Part shown: piece after piece, positions 50,662 through 59,463 of the stretch
Numbering within the stretch: the first letter of the stretch is position 1
Layout of the letters: every line of letters starts with the position of its first letter
From: Novacetimonas cocois
GTDB taxonomy: Bacteria > Pseudomonadota > Alphaproteobacteria > Acetobacterales > Acetobacteraceae
Reading direction: 5' to 3'
NCBI RefSeq assembly: GCF_003311635.1
Contig: NZ_QEXL01000010.1
Span: forward strand, 62,001-126,000
Length of the DNA: 64,000 nt
Position numbers and translations under genes: made by a program
The notes under the pieces: model-generated
Told to the model about the DNA's origin: nothing
Database searches by the model: none
The model's input: only the letters and a program-made list of their open reading frames with translations

Positions 50662-51681
50662 TCAGGGAAGGATGCGGAATGACGGGTCGGCGGGGCGGCG
50701 CTGTCCCGCCGACAGGATATCCTCCACCAGGGCGACGGGACGGTAATCGATGTCGGACGCGCCCGCATGGACCAGCTTTTCAAACCGGCTGTAGACGCAT
50801 TCATATTCATGCGCCCCGCGCAGCGTGACCGCCACCCCGTCCAGCGACAGCCCGCCGCCGCCCTGCGACAGCAGCAGCCTGCGGCCATTGTCCAGGGTCC
50901 ATGCGATGTCCCAGACCTCGGTCCCGCGATGGGTCCAGTCGAATATCCCCTCCACCCCGTCCGGCAGGGACGGCGTGGCCCACCGCACCTGCGCGGTGCA
51001 GGGGGTGGCGGCCCCCGCCGGGATGTCCAGCGTGGCCCCGGTCACGAACAGGGGTTCGTCCATGACGGCGCATGCGATCGACAGCGCGTTGATGCCCGCG
51101 TCGAACACGCCGTGGCCGCCGGGTTTCCAGAACCAGTCCGCGCCCGGATGCCATTTGCGCACGTTTTCGCGCCACGTGACGCGCATGCCCCGCACGCCGC
51201 CCGACGCCAGGATCTGCCGCGCCGGGTCGATGGCCGGGGCGCAGGCGGCATGCCACGACGTCATCAGGGTGCGCCCCGCCGCGTGCGCCAGCCGGTGCAG
51301 GTCCATCGCCTGGGCCAGGATGGGGGTGGGCGGTTTTTCCAGCATCACGTGCCACCCGGCCGCCAGCCCCTGCGCCGCCAGCGCGTAATGGGTGGCCGGC
51401 GGCGTGCAGATCGCCACCGCGTCCACCGCCATGCCCGATCGTATCAGGCTGTCCATCGATGAAAACAGCTTGAGGCCGCCGGTCGCCTCTGCCCACCATG
51501 CGACGGGCGTGGGGTTGACCCCGGCCACAAGCTCGAATCCCGCATGGGCGCGGATGACCGGCACATGCTGCGTATGGGCGATCGTCCCGGTGCCGATGAT
51601 GGCGATGCGGATGGGCGGCGCGGCGCGCGTGGGTGTCGCGGCAGGAATGGCGGAGGGCGGCGGTCGGGGGGATGCGGTCAT
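50662..51681 (-). CDS. Gfo/Idh/MocA oxidoreductase, D-galactose 1-dehydrogenase-like
   Basis: A 339-residue sugar dehydrogenase. The N-terminal Rossmann fold is IRIAIIGTGTIAHTQHVPVI; the EKP-type motif is HVMLEKPPTPIL; then TLMTSWHAACAPAIDPAR and VRKWHPGADWFWKPGGHGVF, DAGINALSI. This arrangement matches what I recall of bacterial D-galactose 1-dehydrogenase, which oxidises D-galactose and related aldoses to lactones with NAD(P). GGGAG nine bases upstream fixes the start at 51681; ATGs further upstream only lengthen the N-terminus. Monocistronic. Confidence 0.85.
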   Translation of the reverse strand: MTASPRPPPSAIPAATPTRAAPPIRIAIIGTGTIAHTQHVPVIRAHAGFELVAGVNPTPVAWWAEATGGLKLFSSMDSLIRSGMAVDAVAICTPPATHYALAAQGLAAGWHVMLEKPPTPILAQAMDLHRLAHAAGRTLMTSWHAACAPAIDPARQILASGGVRGMRVTWRENVRKWHPGADWFWKPGGHGVFDAGINALSIACAVMDEPLFVTGATLDIPAGAATPCTAQVRWATPSLPDGVEGIFDWTHRGTEVWDIAWTLDNGRRLLLSQGGGGLSLDGVAVTLRGAHEYECVYSRFEKLVHAGASDIDYRPVALVEDILSAGQRRPADPSFRILP

Positions 51682-52016
51682 TGCGGTCGGCTCCCTCATG
51701 GCGCGGGCCGGGTCGTGGCCCCGGCTACTGCATGGTTTCCATCGCATGGTTCCGGCCCACCCCGGGCGGCCAGCATCATCGCGGCAACGCCCCGCGCTGT
51801 CCAGTCGCAACCGCGCGCGTGGCGGGCGCGTCCACGGGTGCATTGACGGGCGTGTTCGCCGGGACGGGGCGGGTCCCGTCCGTGGCGGGCATCATGGCGG
51901 CATGGGCCGCCGGATGGATTTTGGGCTTTTCAATTTCCCCGAACTCCATCACAGTGCGCCGCGCGGCCGGCCCGCATGGGGTCAGCCGGAATGTGCGTAA
52001 AAGGGATGTTGCGGAC
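51682..52016. other. Divergent intergenic region
   Basis: A 335-bp gap between divergent starts; it must hold both promoters. I see no repeat copy, palindrome or gene. Confidence 0.35.
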
Positions 52017-52430
52017 ATGAGGAAAACAGGTGGCGTGGCGGCAGTGCTGTCGGTTGTGGCGGTTTCGCTGATGGCGGGGGCGCATCCCGCCCATGCGGTG
52101 TCGGAGGCGATGCTGGATTCCCTGTATATCGACCCGTCGGTCCACCTGCCGGCGGCCAGCCCGGCCTTTCCCGAATATGACATCGACGCCGACTGCAACA
52201 ACGAATTTGGCGATGAAATCAAGTACGCCTGCGTTTCGGCGGAAAAGGAAAAGGCCGCCGTCCTGCGCGGCGTATGGGACGAATACCGCGACGCGGACAA
52301 GGTGGCCTGCCAGAAGCAGGTCACGACGCAGCGCCATATCCAGCTTTACAAGAACCTTGCCTTCTGCGTGGACCAGCGTCGCTATGACGCCTATGTCCGC
52401 ACCCATCCTGAGGCCGCGCACCAGCCGTAA
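52017..52430 (+). CDS. Small secreted protein of unknown function
   Basis: A 137-residue exported protein: signal GGVAAVLSVVAVSLMAGAHP with cleavage after AHA. The mature part carries four Cys (DADCNNEF, KYACVSAE, VACQKQ, LAFCVDQ) in helical context and Lys/Glu-rich segments (AEKEKAAVLRGVWDEYRDAD), recalling small LprI-like envelope proteins. AAGGGA upstream of 52017 supports the start. Confidence 0.75.
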   Translation: MRKTGGVAAVLSVVAVSLMAGAHPAHAVSEAMLDSLYIDPSVHLPAASPAFPEYDIDADCNNEFGDEIKYACVSAEKEKAAVLRGVWDEYRDADKVACQKQVTTQRHIQLYKNLAFCVDQRRYDAYVRTHPEAAHQP

Positions 52431-52498
52431 GGCGCGCCCCGGCGTCCGTTATGCCGGCGTCGATGCCCACCGCGCCCGTAACCCCGGCATGATGGCGA

Positions 52499-54136
52499 TC
52501 AGTCCGGCATGATATGGCACTGCGCCGTGTTGTGGCTGTGGTCGTAATCGACATTGAGGTTGTCGCCATCGCCATGCACCATCCGGCGCGGACGCGCCAG
52601 CAGGGGCGAGAACACGGATTTCGTCGCATCCGCGTCCGCAAGGTGCAGTCCCGCCGCCTCGGTGATGCTGTCGGGCAGGTTCCACGTCATCAGCGGCGCG
52701 TCCAGATGCGTGCGCACGGTGTCGTACTGCGCCGGGTGGCGGGCGATCCACTGCGGTGACAGCCACATCAGGAACGGCACGGCATAGGACTGTTTCAGGT
52801 CGCCATGCTGCGGGTGGCCGGGGGTGCATTCATCCACCCGGACCCCGTGGTCCGCCACGCTGAACAGCATGTTTTCCCCCGGCGCGGCCCGCAGCATGTC
52901 CGTCACCTGCGCCAGGATATGGTCGCCATAGGCGATGCTGTTGTCATATTCCGACCCGAAATGTGCAAAGGACGGGGGATAGCGGTCGCCCACATATTCG
53001 TGGCTGCCAAAGACATGCACGACGATGAAGGTATTGCCCCGCGCCCCCCGTATGGCATCCGCGACGTGGGGGAGGAGGACTTCGTCAAGTTGCGGGCGGC
53101 TCATCATCCCGCCGCTGGCGGTGGTATAGATGATGTGCCGCGCCTGTTCGGAATAGGCCCCGATCACGCTGTCATACGGGCCAAGCCGGGGATGGTTGCT
53201 GATCCACCATGTGTCGTATCCCGCCGCGTTGAACACCGAAATCAGGTCATGTTCCGTGATGCGCGACGTCAGCACCCGGTCATATTGCGACAGGATGACC
53301 GGCACCGCCCCGACCGTATAGTCAAAGGGCGTCACCATGTCGCCAAAGCGCAGCAGTCCGTCCTCGCGCTCCATCTCCGGCGTGTCGGGCACGCCGTAAC
53401 CATACAGGTGCATGTGATCGCGCCGCGCGCTTTCGCCAATCACCAGCACCACGACATGCGGCGGGTCGCTTTCGGGCGGGGCCGCGAAACGCACCGGCTG
53501 GTGGTTCATCCGCCGCGCCATGTCGGTCACGCGCCGTGTCTCGTGCCGCCCGGCCATGTATCCCGTCGCCAGGTTCCAGGGATAGGAATGGTCGTAGTAA
53601 TCCTCCATCCCGTAAAAGGGGTTGTAGTTGACGGCCCTGTGGAAATCCTCGCGGTTGAACTGCATGACCCGCGCGCCCATCGGCAGCGCCAGCAGCAGCG
53701 TGAACCACCGCAGCCAGCCATGGCGTCCCCATCCCCCCGGCAGGACCGGCCCGCGCGGGCGCGACAGATAGACCCCGACCCCGCCAAGGCACACCACCGC
53801 CCACGCCAGCAGCCACGGCGCGAAGGTATGCAGGTAGCCGATGATGACCGGGACGGAGCAGTAGAACAGCACCAGCCACAGCTGCACCCCCGGCAGGTGG
53901 CCGGTCAGGTGGACGTAATACAGCGTCATCGGCAGCAGCAGCAGCGCCGGCAGCATCGCCGCCACCACCAGCCGCCGCCCCAGCAGCGCCATGAGCAGCA
54001 TCTCCATCGCGACGCTGCGCATGATGCCATGCAGCGACAGGACGGAGGGCGAAAGCGCCAGCGTGACAAGGATCCAGAACCCGAAATCCCGATGGCGTGC
54101 GTGCGTGAACCTGCGAAGGATGGAGGCGGCTGTCAT
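52499..54136 (-). CDS. Lipid A phosphoethanolamine transferase-like protein (EptA/sulfatase family)
   Basis: A 545-residue inner-membrane enzyme with four to five N-terminal helices (for example MEMLLMALLGRRLVVAAMLP, LLLLPMTLYYVHLTG) and a periplasmic sulfatase-fold domain. The nucleophile motif is VLVIGESARRDHMHLYGYG, the metal site VADHGVRVDE, and YDTWWISNHPRLGPYDSVIG is typical of EptA/CptA. These enzymes add phosphoethanolamine to lipid A or core sugars. The usual Thr nucleophile of EptA corresponds to Ser in GES here. Start at 54136; ribosome site weak. It is divergent from trhO, with repeat copy L between them. Confidence 0.85.
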   Translation of the reverse strand: MTAASILRRFTHARHRDFGFWILVTLALSPSVLSLHGIMRSVAMEMLLMALLGRRLVVAAMLPALLLLPMTLYYVHLTGHLPGVQLWLVLFYCSVPVIIGYLHTFAPWLLAWAVVCLGGVGVYLSRPRGPVLPGGWGRHGWLRWFTLLLALPMGARVMQFNREDFHRAVNYNPFYGMEDYYDHSYPWNLATGYMAGRHETRRVTDMARRMNHQPVRFAAPPESDPPHVVVLVIGESARRDHMHLYGYGVPDTPEMEREDGLLRFGDMVTPFDYTVGAVPVILSQYDRVLTSRITEHDLISVFNAAGYDTWWISNHPRLGPYDSVIGAYSEQARHIIYTTASGGMMSRPQLDEVLLPHVADAIRGARGNTFIVVHVFGSHEYVGDRYPPSFAHFGSEYDNSIAYGDHILAQVTDMLRAAPGENMLFSVADHGVRVDECTPGHPQHGDLKQSYAVPFLMWLSPQWIARHPAQYDTVRTHLDAPLMTWNLPDSITEAAGLHLADADATKSVFSPLLARPRRMVHGDGDNLNVDYDHSHNTAQCHIMPD

Positions 54137-54511
54137 GGACCCGGCGATGAAGTTTGCCGCAGGACAGCATGTGTCGTCACGGATGCGCAATGGGGACGGG
54201 GGGACTGAAACGTTCCGCAATATCGCCCGCCCGGCGCGATGGTGTCCCGCCGGGGTGTGGCATGCGGGGGTGGGGATGTCATAACAAACTGATATAAAAG
54301 GAATAAAAGTTTTTGGGTGCTGCCTTTTTTCCAAAAAGGCGGCGTCCTTTGAAGCTTTTTGCAAAAAGCTTCACCAAAAACCCTTTTTACATCACGCGCC
54401 ATGTTTTGCGGGTGTCGGGGCGCCTACGCGCATGTCGCCGCTTGGCGATCGTCCCCCGCCCTGATATGGCGGGGGACCGTGCCCCACAGACCGTTCGGAT
54501 GGTTTTGCCCC
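54137..54511. other. Divergent region with repeat copy L
   Basis: A 375-bp gap between two divergent starts, holding copy L at 54304-54387. It is the only divergent gap that carries a family 1 copy. No gene is seen. Confidence 0.5.
54304..54387 (+). repeat. Two-hairpin intergenic repeat, family 1, copy L
   Basis: H1 is perfect and H2 is GCTGCC/GGCGGC with one T-G wobble; outer arms AAAAGTTTTTGGGTG and CACCAAAAACCCTTTTT pair well. Located between divergent genes. Confidence 0.95.
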
Positions 54512-55615
54512 GTGACTGACCCCGCGCGCGACCCTGCGCCAGCCCTGCCCCACAGCCCCGCGCCCCATGACGCCGCCCTCCATGACGTCGCATCGGACGC
54601 GGACCTGCCGGTGCGGATCGCGGCGCTGTACCAGTTCACCCCCATGGCCGATCCCGTGGCCCTGCGCGGCGTGCTGGAACGCGAATGCGTCGCCCAGGGC
54701 GTGCGCGGGACGCTGCTGCTGGCGGCTGAGGGAATCAACGGCACCATCGCGGGCAGTGATGCGGGCATCGGCCATGTCCTGTCGCATATCCGTGCCCTGC
54801 CGGGCTGCGCCGATCTGGATGTCAAGGAAACCCGCGCCGCCAACCTGCCGTTCCATCGCATGAAGGTACGGCTCAAGCGTGAGATCGTGACGATGGGCGT
54901 GCCCGGCATCGACCCCCGCCACGACGCGGGCCATTATGTGGAGGCGGCGCAGTGGAACGACCTGATTTCGGACCCCGATACCATCGTGATCGACACCCGC
55001 AATGATTACGAGGTCGCGGTCGGCACCTTTGCCGGGGCGATCAACCCGCGCACCCGGACGTTCCGCGAATTCCCCGACTGGTTCCGCGCCCGCCGCGCGG
55101 AACTGCTGTCGCAGGGGCGCGTGCCGAAAATCGCGATGTTCTGCACCGGCGGGATCCGGTGTGAAAAGGCGACCGCCTTTGTCCGGGCGGAAGGGATCGA
55201 CAACGTGTTCCACCTGCGCGGCGGCATCCTGAAATACCTCGAGACCGTGCCAAGGGCGCAGAGTTTGTGGGAGGGCGAGTGTTTCGTCTTTGACCAGCGC
55301 GTGACGGTCACCCACGACCTTGAACGCGGCACGCACGAACTGTGCCATGCCTGCCGCATGCCCGTCAGCGTGGCGGACCAGGCATCCCCCCATTACGTGC
55401 CGGGCGTCAGCTGTCCCGCCTGCCATGACCGGCGCGACGCGACCCGCCGCGCGCGGTATGCCGAACGCGAACGCCAGACCCGTCTGGCGGCGGCGCGGGG
55501 GCAGTCCCACCTGGGCGCGATGCCACGGCGCGATGCCGCCCCGTCCGGCGAAACGCCCGGCCCGGACATGGACGCCGCAAAGGGGAGTGGCGCGGGGTGT
55601 GGCGGCCGTGGCTGA
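54512..55615 (+). CDS. trhO: tRNA uridine(34) hydroxylase TrhO (rhodanese family)
   Basis: A 367-residue TrhO/YceA protein, which makes 5-hydroxyuridine at the tRNA wobble position. The N-terminal ferredoxin-like domain has [18 protein letters not shown]; the rhodanese domain has [21 protein letters not shown], the catalytic loop [14 protein letters not shown] (Cys211, Cys217) and [13 protein letters not shown]. The C-terminus has paired Cys motifs (CHACRMP, CPACHD) and an additional tail. The only suitable start is a GTG at 54512. Its stop overlaps the start region of the GNAT gene. Confidence 0.92.
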   Translation: MTDPARDPAPALPHSPAPHDAALHDVASDADLPVRIAALYQFTPMADPVALRGVLERECVAQGVRGTLLLAAEGINGTIAGSDAGIGHVLSHIRALPGCADLDVKETRAANLPFHRMKVRLKREIVTMGVPGIDPRHDAGHYVEAAQWNDLISDPDTIVIDTRNDYEVAVGTFAGAINPRTRTFREFPDWFRARRAELLSQGRVPKIAMFCTGGIRCEKATAFVRAEGIDNVFHLRGGILKYLETVPRAQSLWEGECFVFDQRVTVTHDLERGTHELCHACRMPVSVADQASPHYVPGVSCPACHDRRDATRRARYAERERQTRLAAARGQSHLGAMPRRDAAPSGETPGPDMDAAKGSGAGCGGRG

Positions 55616-56192
55616 ATCCGTCCGCCCCGATGCGCTGGAGGTGGGGGTCATGCTGTCCCCCGTCACGCGCATGGATGCGGACGACCTGATCGCGGGCAAC
55701 CGCGCCAGCCGGGATTTCCACGCCCCGTGGGTCGCCCCGTTTACCGACCGCGACGGGTTCGACGCATGGTTCCAGCAGGTGGTGACCGGGGCGAATGTCG
55801 CGCTGGTGGCCCGCCGCGCCGACGCGCAGGCCGCCGATGGTCCGGGCGATGGCCTAAGCGGGGCGGTGATCGGCGTCCTGACATTGAGCCAGATTACCCA
55901 CGGCACGTTCTGCAGCGCCTATCTGGGATATTACGCCATGCAGCCGCAGGCGGGGCGGGGCCTGATGACGCAGGCGCTGCGCATGACGGTGCGCCATGCC
56001 TTTGACCTGCTGGGCCTGCACCGGCTGGAGGCCAACATCCAGCCCGCCAACCAGCCCTCCATCGCGCTGGTGCGGCGCGTGGGGTTCCGGTGCGAGGGGT
56101 TTTCGCCGCGCTACCTGTTCATCGACGGCGCATGGCGCGACCACGAACGCTGGGCCATCCTGTCGGACGACCCGGCGGGCATGGCGGTCTAG
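55599..56192 (+). CDS. GNAT-family N-acetyltransferase (RimJ-like)
   Basis: A 197-residue acetyltransferase of the RimJ/RimL branch that modifies protein N-termini. Visible motifs are [37 protein letters not shown] (acetyl-CoA loop Q-x-x-G-R-G), [20 protein letters not shown] and [17 protein letters not shown]. The start is a GTG; 55599 is chosen, overlapping the trhO 3' end by 17 bp with AGGGGAG upstream, and a GTG at 55608 is the alternative. Translation is probably coupled to trhO. Confidence 0.85.
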   Translation: MAAVAESVRPDALEVGVMLSPVTRMDADDLIAGNRASRDFHAPWVAPFTDRDGFDAWFQQVVTGANVALVARRADAQAADGPGDGLSGAVIGVLTLSQITHGTFCSAYLGYYAMQPQAGRGLMTQALRMTVRHAFDLLGLHRLEANIQPANQPSIALVRRVGFRCEGFSPRYLFIDGAWRDHERWAILSDDPAGMAV

Positions 56193-56508
56193 GCCGCCGA
56201 CCGATCCGTGTTCGGAAAGACAGCCTCAGGAATACCGTGAAATCATAAAGGTTTTTGGTGAAGCTTTTTGCAAAAAGCTTCGAAAGGACATCGCCTTTTT
56301 AGATAAAGGACGACAGCAGAAAACTGTTGTTATTTTATCGGCAGGATATTTTCAGGCCACCCCTGCAACGCACGCTGCGCACCCGCGTGGCGCGATGGCG
56401 GGACATGGCGACGATATCTTGCAGGATATGGACAGCGGGCTGTGTGGCGGACCATGCCTTGGGGCATCCCCGGCCCACCCCTGAAACGCACGCGATGACG
56501 GGTGGGCG
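56193..56508. other. Convergent gap with repeat copy M
   Basis: A 316-bp gap between convergent stops, holding copy M at 56246-56328. The remaining sequence shows no gene. Confidence 0.45.
56246..56328 (-). repeat. Two-hairpin intergenic repeat, family 1, copy M
   Basis: H1 is perfect (GAAGCTTTTTGCAAAAAGCTTC). H2 is weakened (ATCGCC/GGACGA) and its outer arm decayed. The left flank ATACCGTGAAATCATAAAGG matches other copies. Confidence 0.88.
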
Positions 56509-56706
56509 TTACTGCTTGTCGCGGCCGCCGGTGATGTTGATGATCCCGAGGCCCAGCAGGCCAAGCCCGGCCAGTCCCTCGGCCACCATCCATGCCATCG
56601 GGCCGATGCCTTCGGCCGTCATGCCGCGCACCAGCACGCCGATGCTGCCGACCATCAGCAACAGCGAAAGGATGGTGCCCCATTTTACGATCTTGCCGCG
56701 ATTCAT
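56509..56706 (-). CDS. Small two-helix membrane protein
   Basis: A 65-residue protein: MNRGKIVKWGTILSLLLMVG, then IGPMAWMVAEGLAGLGLLGL and a short polar tail (NITGGRDKQ). Two hydrophobic helices are evident. It resembles many small inner-membrane proteins of unknown function. Confidence 0.75.
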   Translation of the reverse strand: MNRGKIVKWGTILSLLLMVGSIGVLVRGMTAEGIGPMAWMVAEGLAGLGLLGLGIINITGGRDKQ

Positions 56707-56871
56707 TGTATTCCTGCCTTACGCCTCCGACGGTCGGCCCGGAAACCGGGCAACCTCGACCACCCTATCACCACGGCGCGGCCCACGTCCAAACCGACCC
56801 GCATGCGCAACATGGCGCGCATCCGCGCGGCGCAGTGCTCGACCCTGTGGGCGGGGCAGGAAAGGCAGCCT

Positions 56872-57048
56872 TCAGCCCGCCGCGAGCTGATCGGGGGTAA
56901 ACCATTTGTCATCGCCGGTCTGGTCGCTGCGGACGCGCATCTGTCCGTTATCGATGATTTCCACGACCGTGCCGCGCGCGCCCTCCCAATGGGGGTCGGA
57001 CACCGCATCCTTGCGCACCACGACGACATCCCCGTCCTTGAAAGCCAT
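56872..57048 (-). CDS. Small SH3-like (KOW-type) protein
   Basis: A 58-residue protein, MAFKDGDVVVVRKDAVSDPH, then GARGTVVEIIDNGQMRVR and DKWFTPDQLAAG. The G-D-x-V-x-V-x-R ... G-x-x-G-x-V-x-x-I pattern is that of a small beta-barrel of the KOW/SH3 type. GAGAGGGAC just upstream fixes the start at 57048. Function unknown. Confidence 0.75.
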   Translation of the reverse strand: MAFKDGDVVVVRKDAVSDPHWEGARGTVVEIIDNGQMRVRSDQTGDDKWFTPDQLAAG

Positions 57049-57299
57049 CCTGTCCCTCTCATCTGTGGTTGATCCGCTGCCCCAAGGAAAGCCGCCCCCC
57101 GCCGCCGCGTCAAGAAGGCGTGATCGCATGGCCGCGCCCCGCCCGTGGCGGTCAGGCGCGGGGCCATTTCCCCATCGCGCCCCCGCATGGGGCAGGGTCA
57201 GCCAGGGGGCCGTGCCCTTTTCCGCAGGGGATCAGCGGCGGCGTCCCTGCGTCGATGTCGCGGCGGCGGAAGGCATGCCCCCCGGTTCGTCACGGCCCG

Positions 57300-57791
57300 T
57301 CATTCATGTGTCGCGGGGTCGTGTGGGGCGTCCTCGACCACGGGGGCGGGCTGCGGGCGCACCAGCCAGTAAACGATGCCCAGCGACAGGATGGAGGCCG
57401 ACAGCGCCAGCATTTCCATGACGTTCACCTCCTTGAGGTCAAGGACGATGAACTTGCGCACCGTCGCCAGCATGCCGATCAGCAGGACGGAGCGCATGCG
57501 GATCATGCTGTGTGGCTGCGCATCGGGCAGGACAAGGATCGAATGCCTGAATTCCAGCGCGATCAGCACGGTAAAGAACATGCCGAATATGCTCTGGATC
57601 ACTTCGGGGCTGGTGGGGGTCAGCCCGGTGCCAAGCAGCATTTCCCCCACCGCGATCACGACATGCACCAGCGACGTGCCCGCGATGATGATGATCAGCA
57701 GCGTCAGCACCAGCATGACGCCTTCCTCGAACAGGTCGAACAGGTGGGAAATCCGGAACAGGCCGGGCAGGCGCGTCATCATCGGGCGCAT
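57300..57791 (-). CDS. PsiE-family phosphate-starvation-inducible membrane protein
   Basis: A 163-residue inner-membrane protein with four helices: LFEEGVMLVLTLLIIIIAGT, then VIQSIFGMFFTVLIALEFRH, SMIRMRSVLLIGMLATVRKF and LALSASILSLGIVYWLVRP. The central EFRHSILV and VRKFIVLD stretches are PsiE hallmarks. The role of PsiE is unknown beyond induction by phosphate starvation in E. coli. AAGGA four bases before 57791 favours that start; 57782 and 57779 are alternatives. Confidence 0.88.
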   Translation of the reverse strand: MRPMMTRLPGLFRISHLFDLFEEGVMLVLTLLIIIIAGTSLVHVVIAVGEMLLGTGLTPTSPEVIQSIFGMFFTVLIALEFRHSILVLPDAQPHSMIRMRSVLLIGMLATVRKFIVLDLKEVNVMEMLALSASILSLGIVYWLVRPQPAPVVEDAPHDPATHE

Positions 57792-58107
57792 CCAATCCTT
57801 GGAACGGGGGTCTGGGACTCTGGGGAGGAAAGGGGGCTGGGGTTCAGGGGGACAGGCGGGCGGCCCATGCGCGGTCCGCAAGGCGCGCGCCGTGCCGGTG
57901 GCGGGCCGTCCCATCCTATCACGCCCCCCGGCGGGGAGAAAGTTCATCCCCCGCCGCGCCACGCCCGCCCGCCGCCCGGACGGGCGTGGCGCGGGGCCAT
58001 GACCCTTGCGAAGGACGCCGCCGGGTGAAAGGATGCGCGAAGGCCCGAACCCTGTACCGCAACAAAGGTCTGGACATTTCCCGCCCCCTGCCGACAAGAC
58101 ATTGCCC
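57792..58107. other. Divergent intergenic region
   Basis: A 316-bp GC-rich gap holding the psiE-like and S24-regulator promoters. I see no clear operator, although S24 repressors usually bind near their own gene. Confidence 0.35.
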
Positions 58108-58890
58108 ATGGCCGTATCCTCATCCCCCCCGCCTTTCCCTGAACAGCAGCCGGTGTCCGCGCGGCTCAAGGCATTGCGCGAACGCGCCGGCTACAGCATC
58201 CGCGCGCTGGCGCAGGATCTGGGGATGGGGCACAAATTCTCCAGCTATTCCTTTTACGAACAGAAGCTGAAGAAGGAATACCTGCCGGTTGACCTGGTGC
58301 GCCGGCTTGTCCCGCTGCTGTGTGAACGCGGCGACCCGCCCATTACCGCAAGCGAGGTCTGGGCCCTGTCGGGGGTGATTCCCGGCGGGTCGGACCTGAA
58401 TGACGGCATCGCGCGCGCCACCCGCGCGCAGGCCCCGCGCCGCAACGCCGACGGGACGATCACCATCAACGAATACGACATCACCCCCCACGCCGGCAGC
58501 GGCGCGATCGTGGAGGAAACCGCCAGCGGGTCGGGCGAAAGCCACCCCAGCGTGGCGGCGTGGCACATGCCGCGCGCGTTTGTCGAAAACTATGTCTCCG
58601 ACCCGTCATCGCTTGCGATCATCCGGGTGTCGGGCAATTCGATGGAGCCCGATTTCATGGCGGGCGACCGGGTGCTGGTGGATACCGCGCACCGCGTGCC
58701 CTCGCCCGACGGGGTGTACGTGCTGTGGAACGGGCTGGGCGTCGTGCTGAAACAATTGATGCTGGTGCCGCATTCCAACCCGCCGCGCATCCGCATCATC
58801 AGCGTCAACCAGACCTATCCCATGGACGAGGTCAATGCCGAGGACCTGGTCATCAATGGCCGCGTTGTGGGCAAGTGGGTGTGGAAATAG
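58108..58890 (+). CDS. S24-family (LexA/CI-like) transcriptional regulator
   Basis: A 260-residue regulator with an N-terminal helix-turn-helix-like region (SARLKALRERAGYSIRALAQ, residues 17-36) and a C-terminal S24 peptidase domain. The catalytic Ser178 is in VSGNSMEPDFMAGDRVLVD and Lys215 in GVVLKQL, so it may self-cleave like LexA or phage CI. No prophage genes are nearby, so it is probably a chromosomal stress regulator. The start at 58108 (MAVSSSPPPF) is the first ATG close to the DNA-binding domain; longer frames to 58033 or 58006 lack ribosome sites. Confidence 0.88.
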   Translation: MAVSSSPPPFPEQQPVSARLKALRERAGYSIRALAQDLGMGHKFSSYSFYEQKLKKEYLPVDLVRRLVPLLCERGDPPITASEVWALSGVIPGGSDLNDGIARATRAQAPRRNADGTITINEYDITPHAGSGAIVEETASGSGESHPSVAAWHMPRAFVENYVSDPSSLAIIRVSGNSMEPDFMAGDRVLVDTAHRVPSPDGVYVLWNGLGVVLKQLMLVPHSNPPRIRIISVNQTYPMDEVNAEDLVINGRVVGKWVWK

Positions 58891-59085
58891 GCGCGCGCCG
58901 TGCGCCATGACGGCGGCGGGTACCGGGTGTCCGGTTCCCCGTGCCATGATTTCGGTCAAACATGCGCATGCCCATCCCACCGCACAGTCATGCAGCACGC
59001 GCCTATGGAAGCATGGTGGGATCATCCCCATACTATGACCGACGCCGTGAATGATACGGCACCTTAAGTTGCAAGGATAACGGAC

Positions 59086-59271
59086 ATGAGCACAAAAGCC
59101 GAGACACAGGGCCCCGACGCCCAGGGCAAGTTCTCCCTCGCGGTCAGCGTGGGTGGCGTGACGGCGACGATCGGCGGCTTCTCCTCCAAGATGGAAGGCG
59201 AGGATTACGCGGTGTCGTTCCTGCGCCGCATCAAGGAACTGGCGAAGGAAGACGGTCGCACCGTCGCCTGA
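59086..59271 (+). CDS. Small hypothetical protein
   Basis: A 61-residue protein, MSTKAETQGPDAQGKFSLAV, then GGVTATIGGFSSKMEGEDYA and FLRRIKELAKEDGRTVA. AAGGA eight bases upstream of 59086 is a good ribosome site, and a strong terminator follows its stop, so it is an independent transcript. No family recognised. Confidence 0.78.
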   Translation: MSTKAETQGPDAQGKFSLAVSVGGVTATIGGFSSKMEGEDYAVSFLRRIKELAKEDGRTVA

Positions 59272-59294
59272 ATGCCTTTTCCGGCATGACGCGA

Positions 59295-59330
59295 ACGGGG
59301 TCGGATCCACTGGGTCCGGCCCCGTTTTTT
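59295..59330 (+). terminator. Intrinsic terminator
   Basis: A 15-bp stem, ACGGGGTCGGATCCA / TGGGTCCGGCCCCGT with G-T pairs, directly followed by T residues. It terminates the 61-codon gene. Confidence 0.92.
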
Positions 59331-59463
59331 ATTGGCGGTCCTGCCGTGTGCGGATACGCGGGTAATGCTTCTGTAAAATGGATTTGTAAAACGGGGCATT
59401 GTGCCGGCCAGGGCGGATATGCACGGTGTCTTCGGTCGTGGCTGGCAAAAGCGGGAGGGGCGG

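Noticed and set aside
7030-56328. The repeat family as a CRISPR array or IS-derived MITE
   Set aside because: Copies are single and far apart with no regular spacers, and I see no target-site duplications or transposase-like end sequences.
58108-58890. A prophage, suggested by the S24 repressor
   Set aside because: No integrase, structural, lysis or replication gene of phage type lies nearby.
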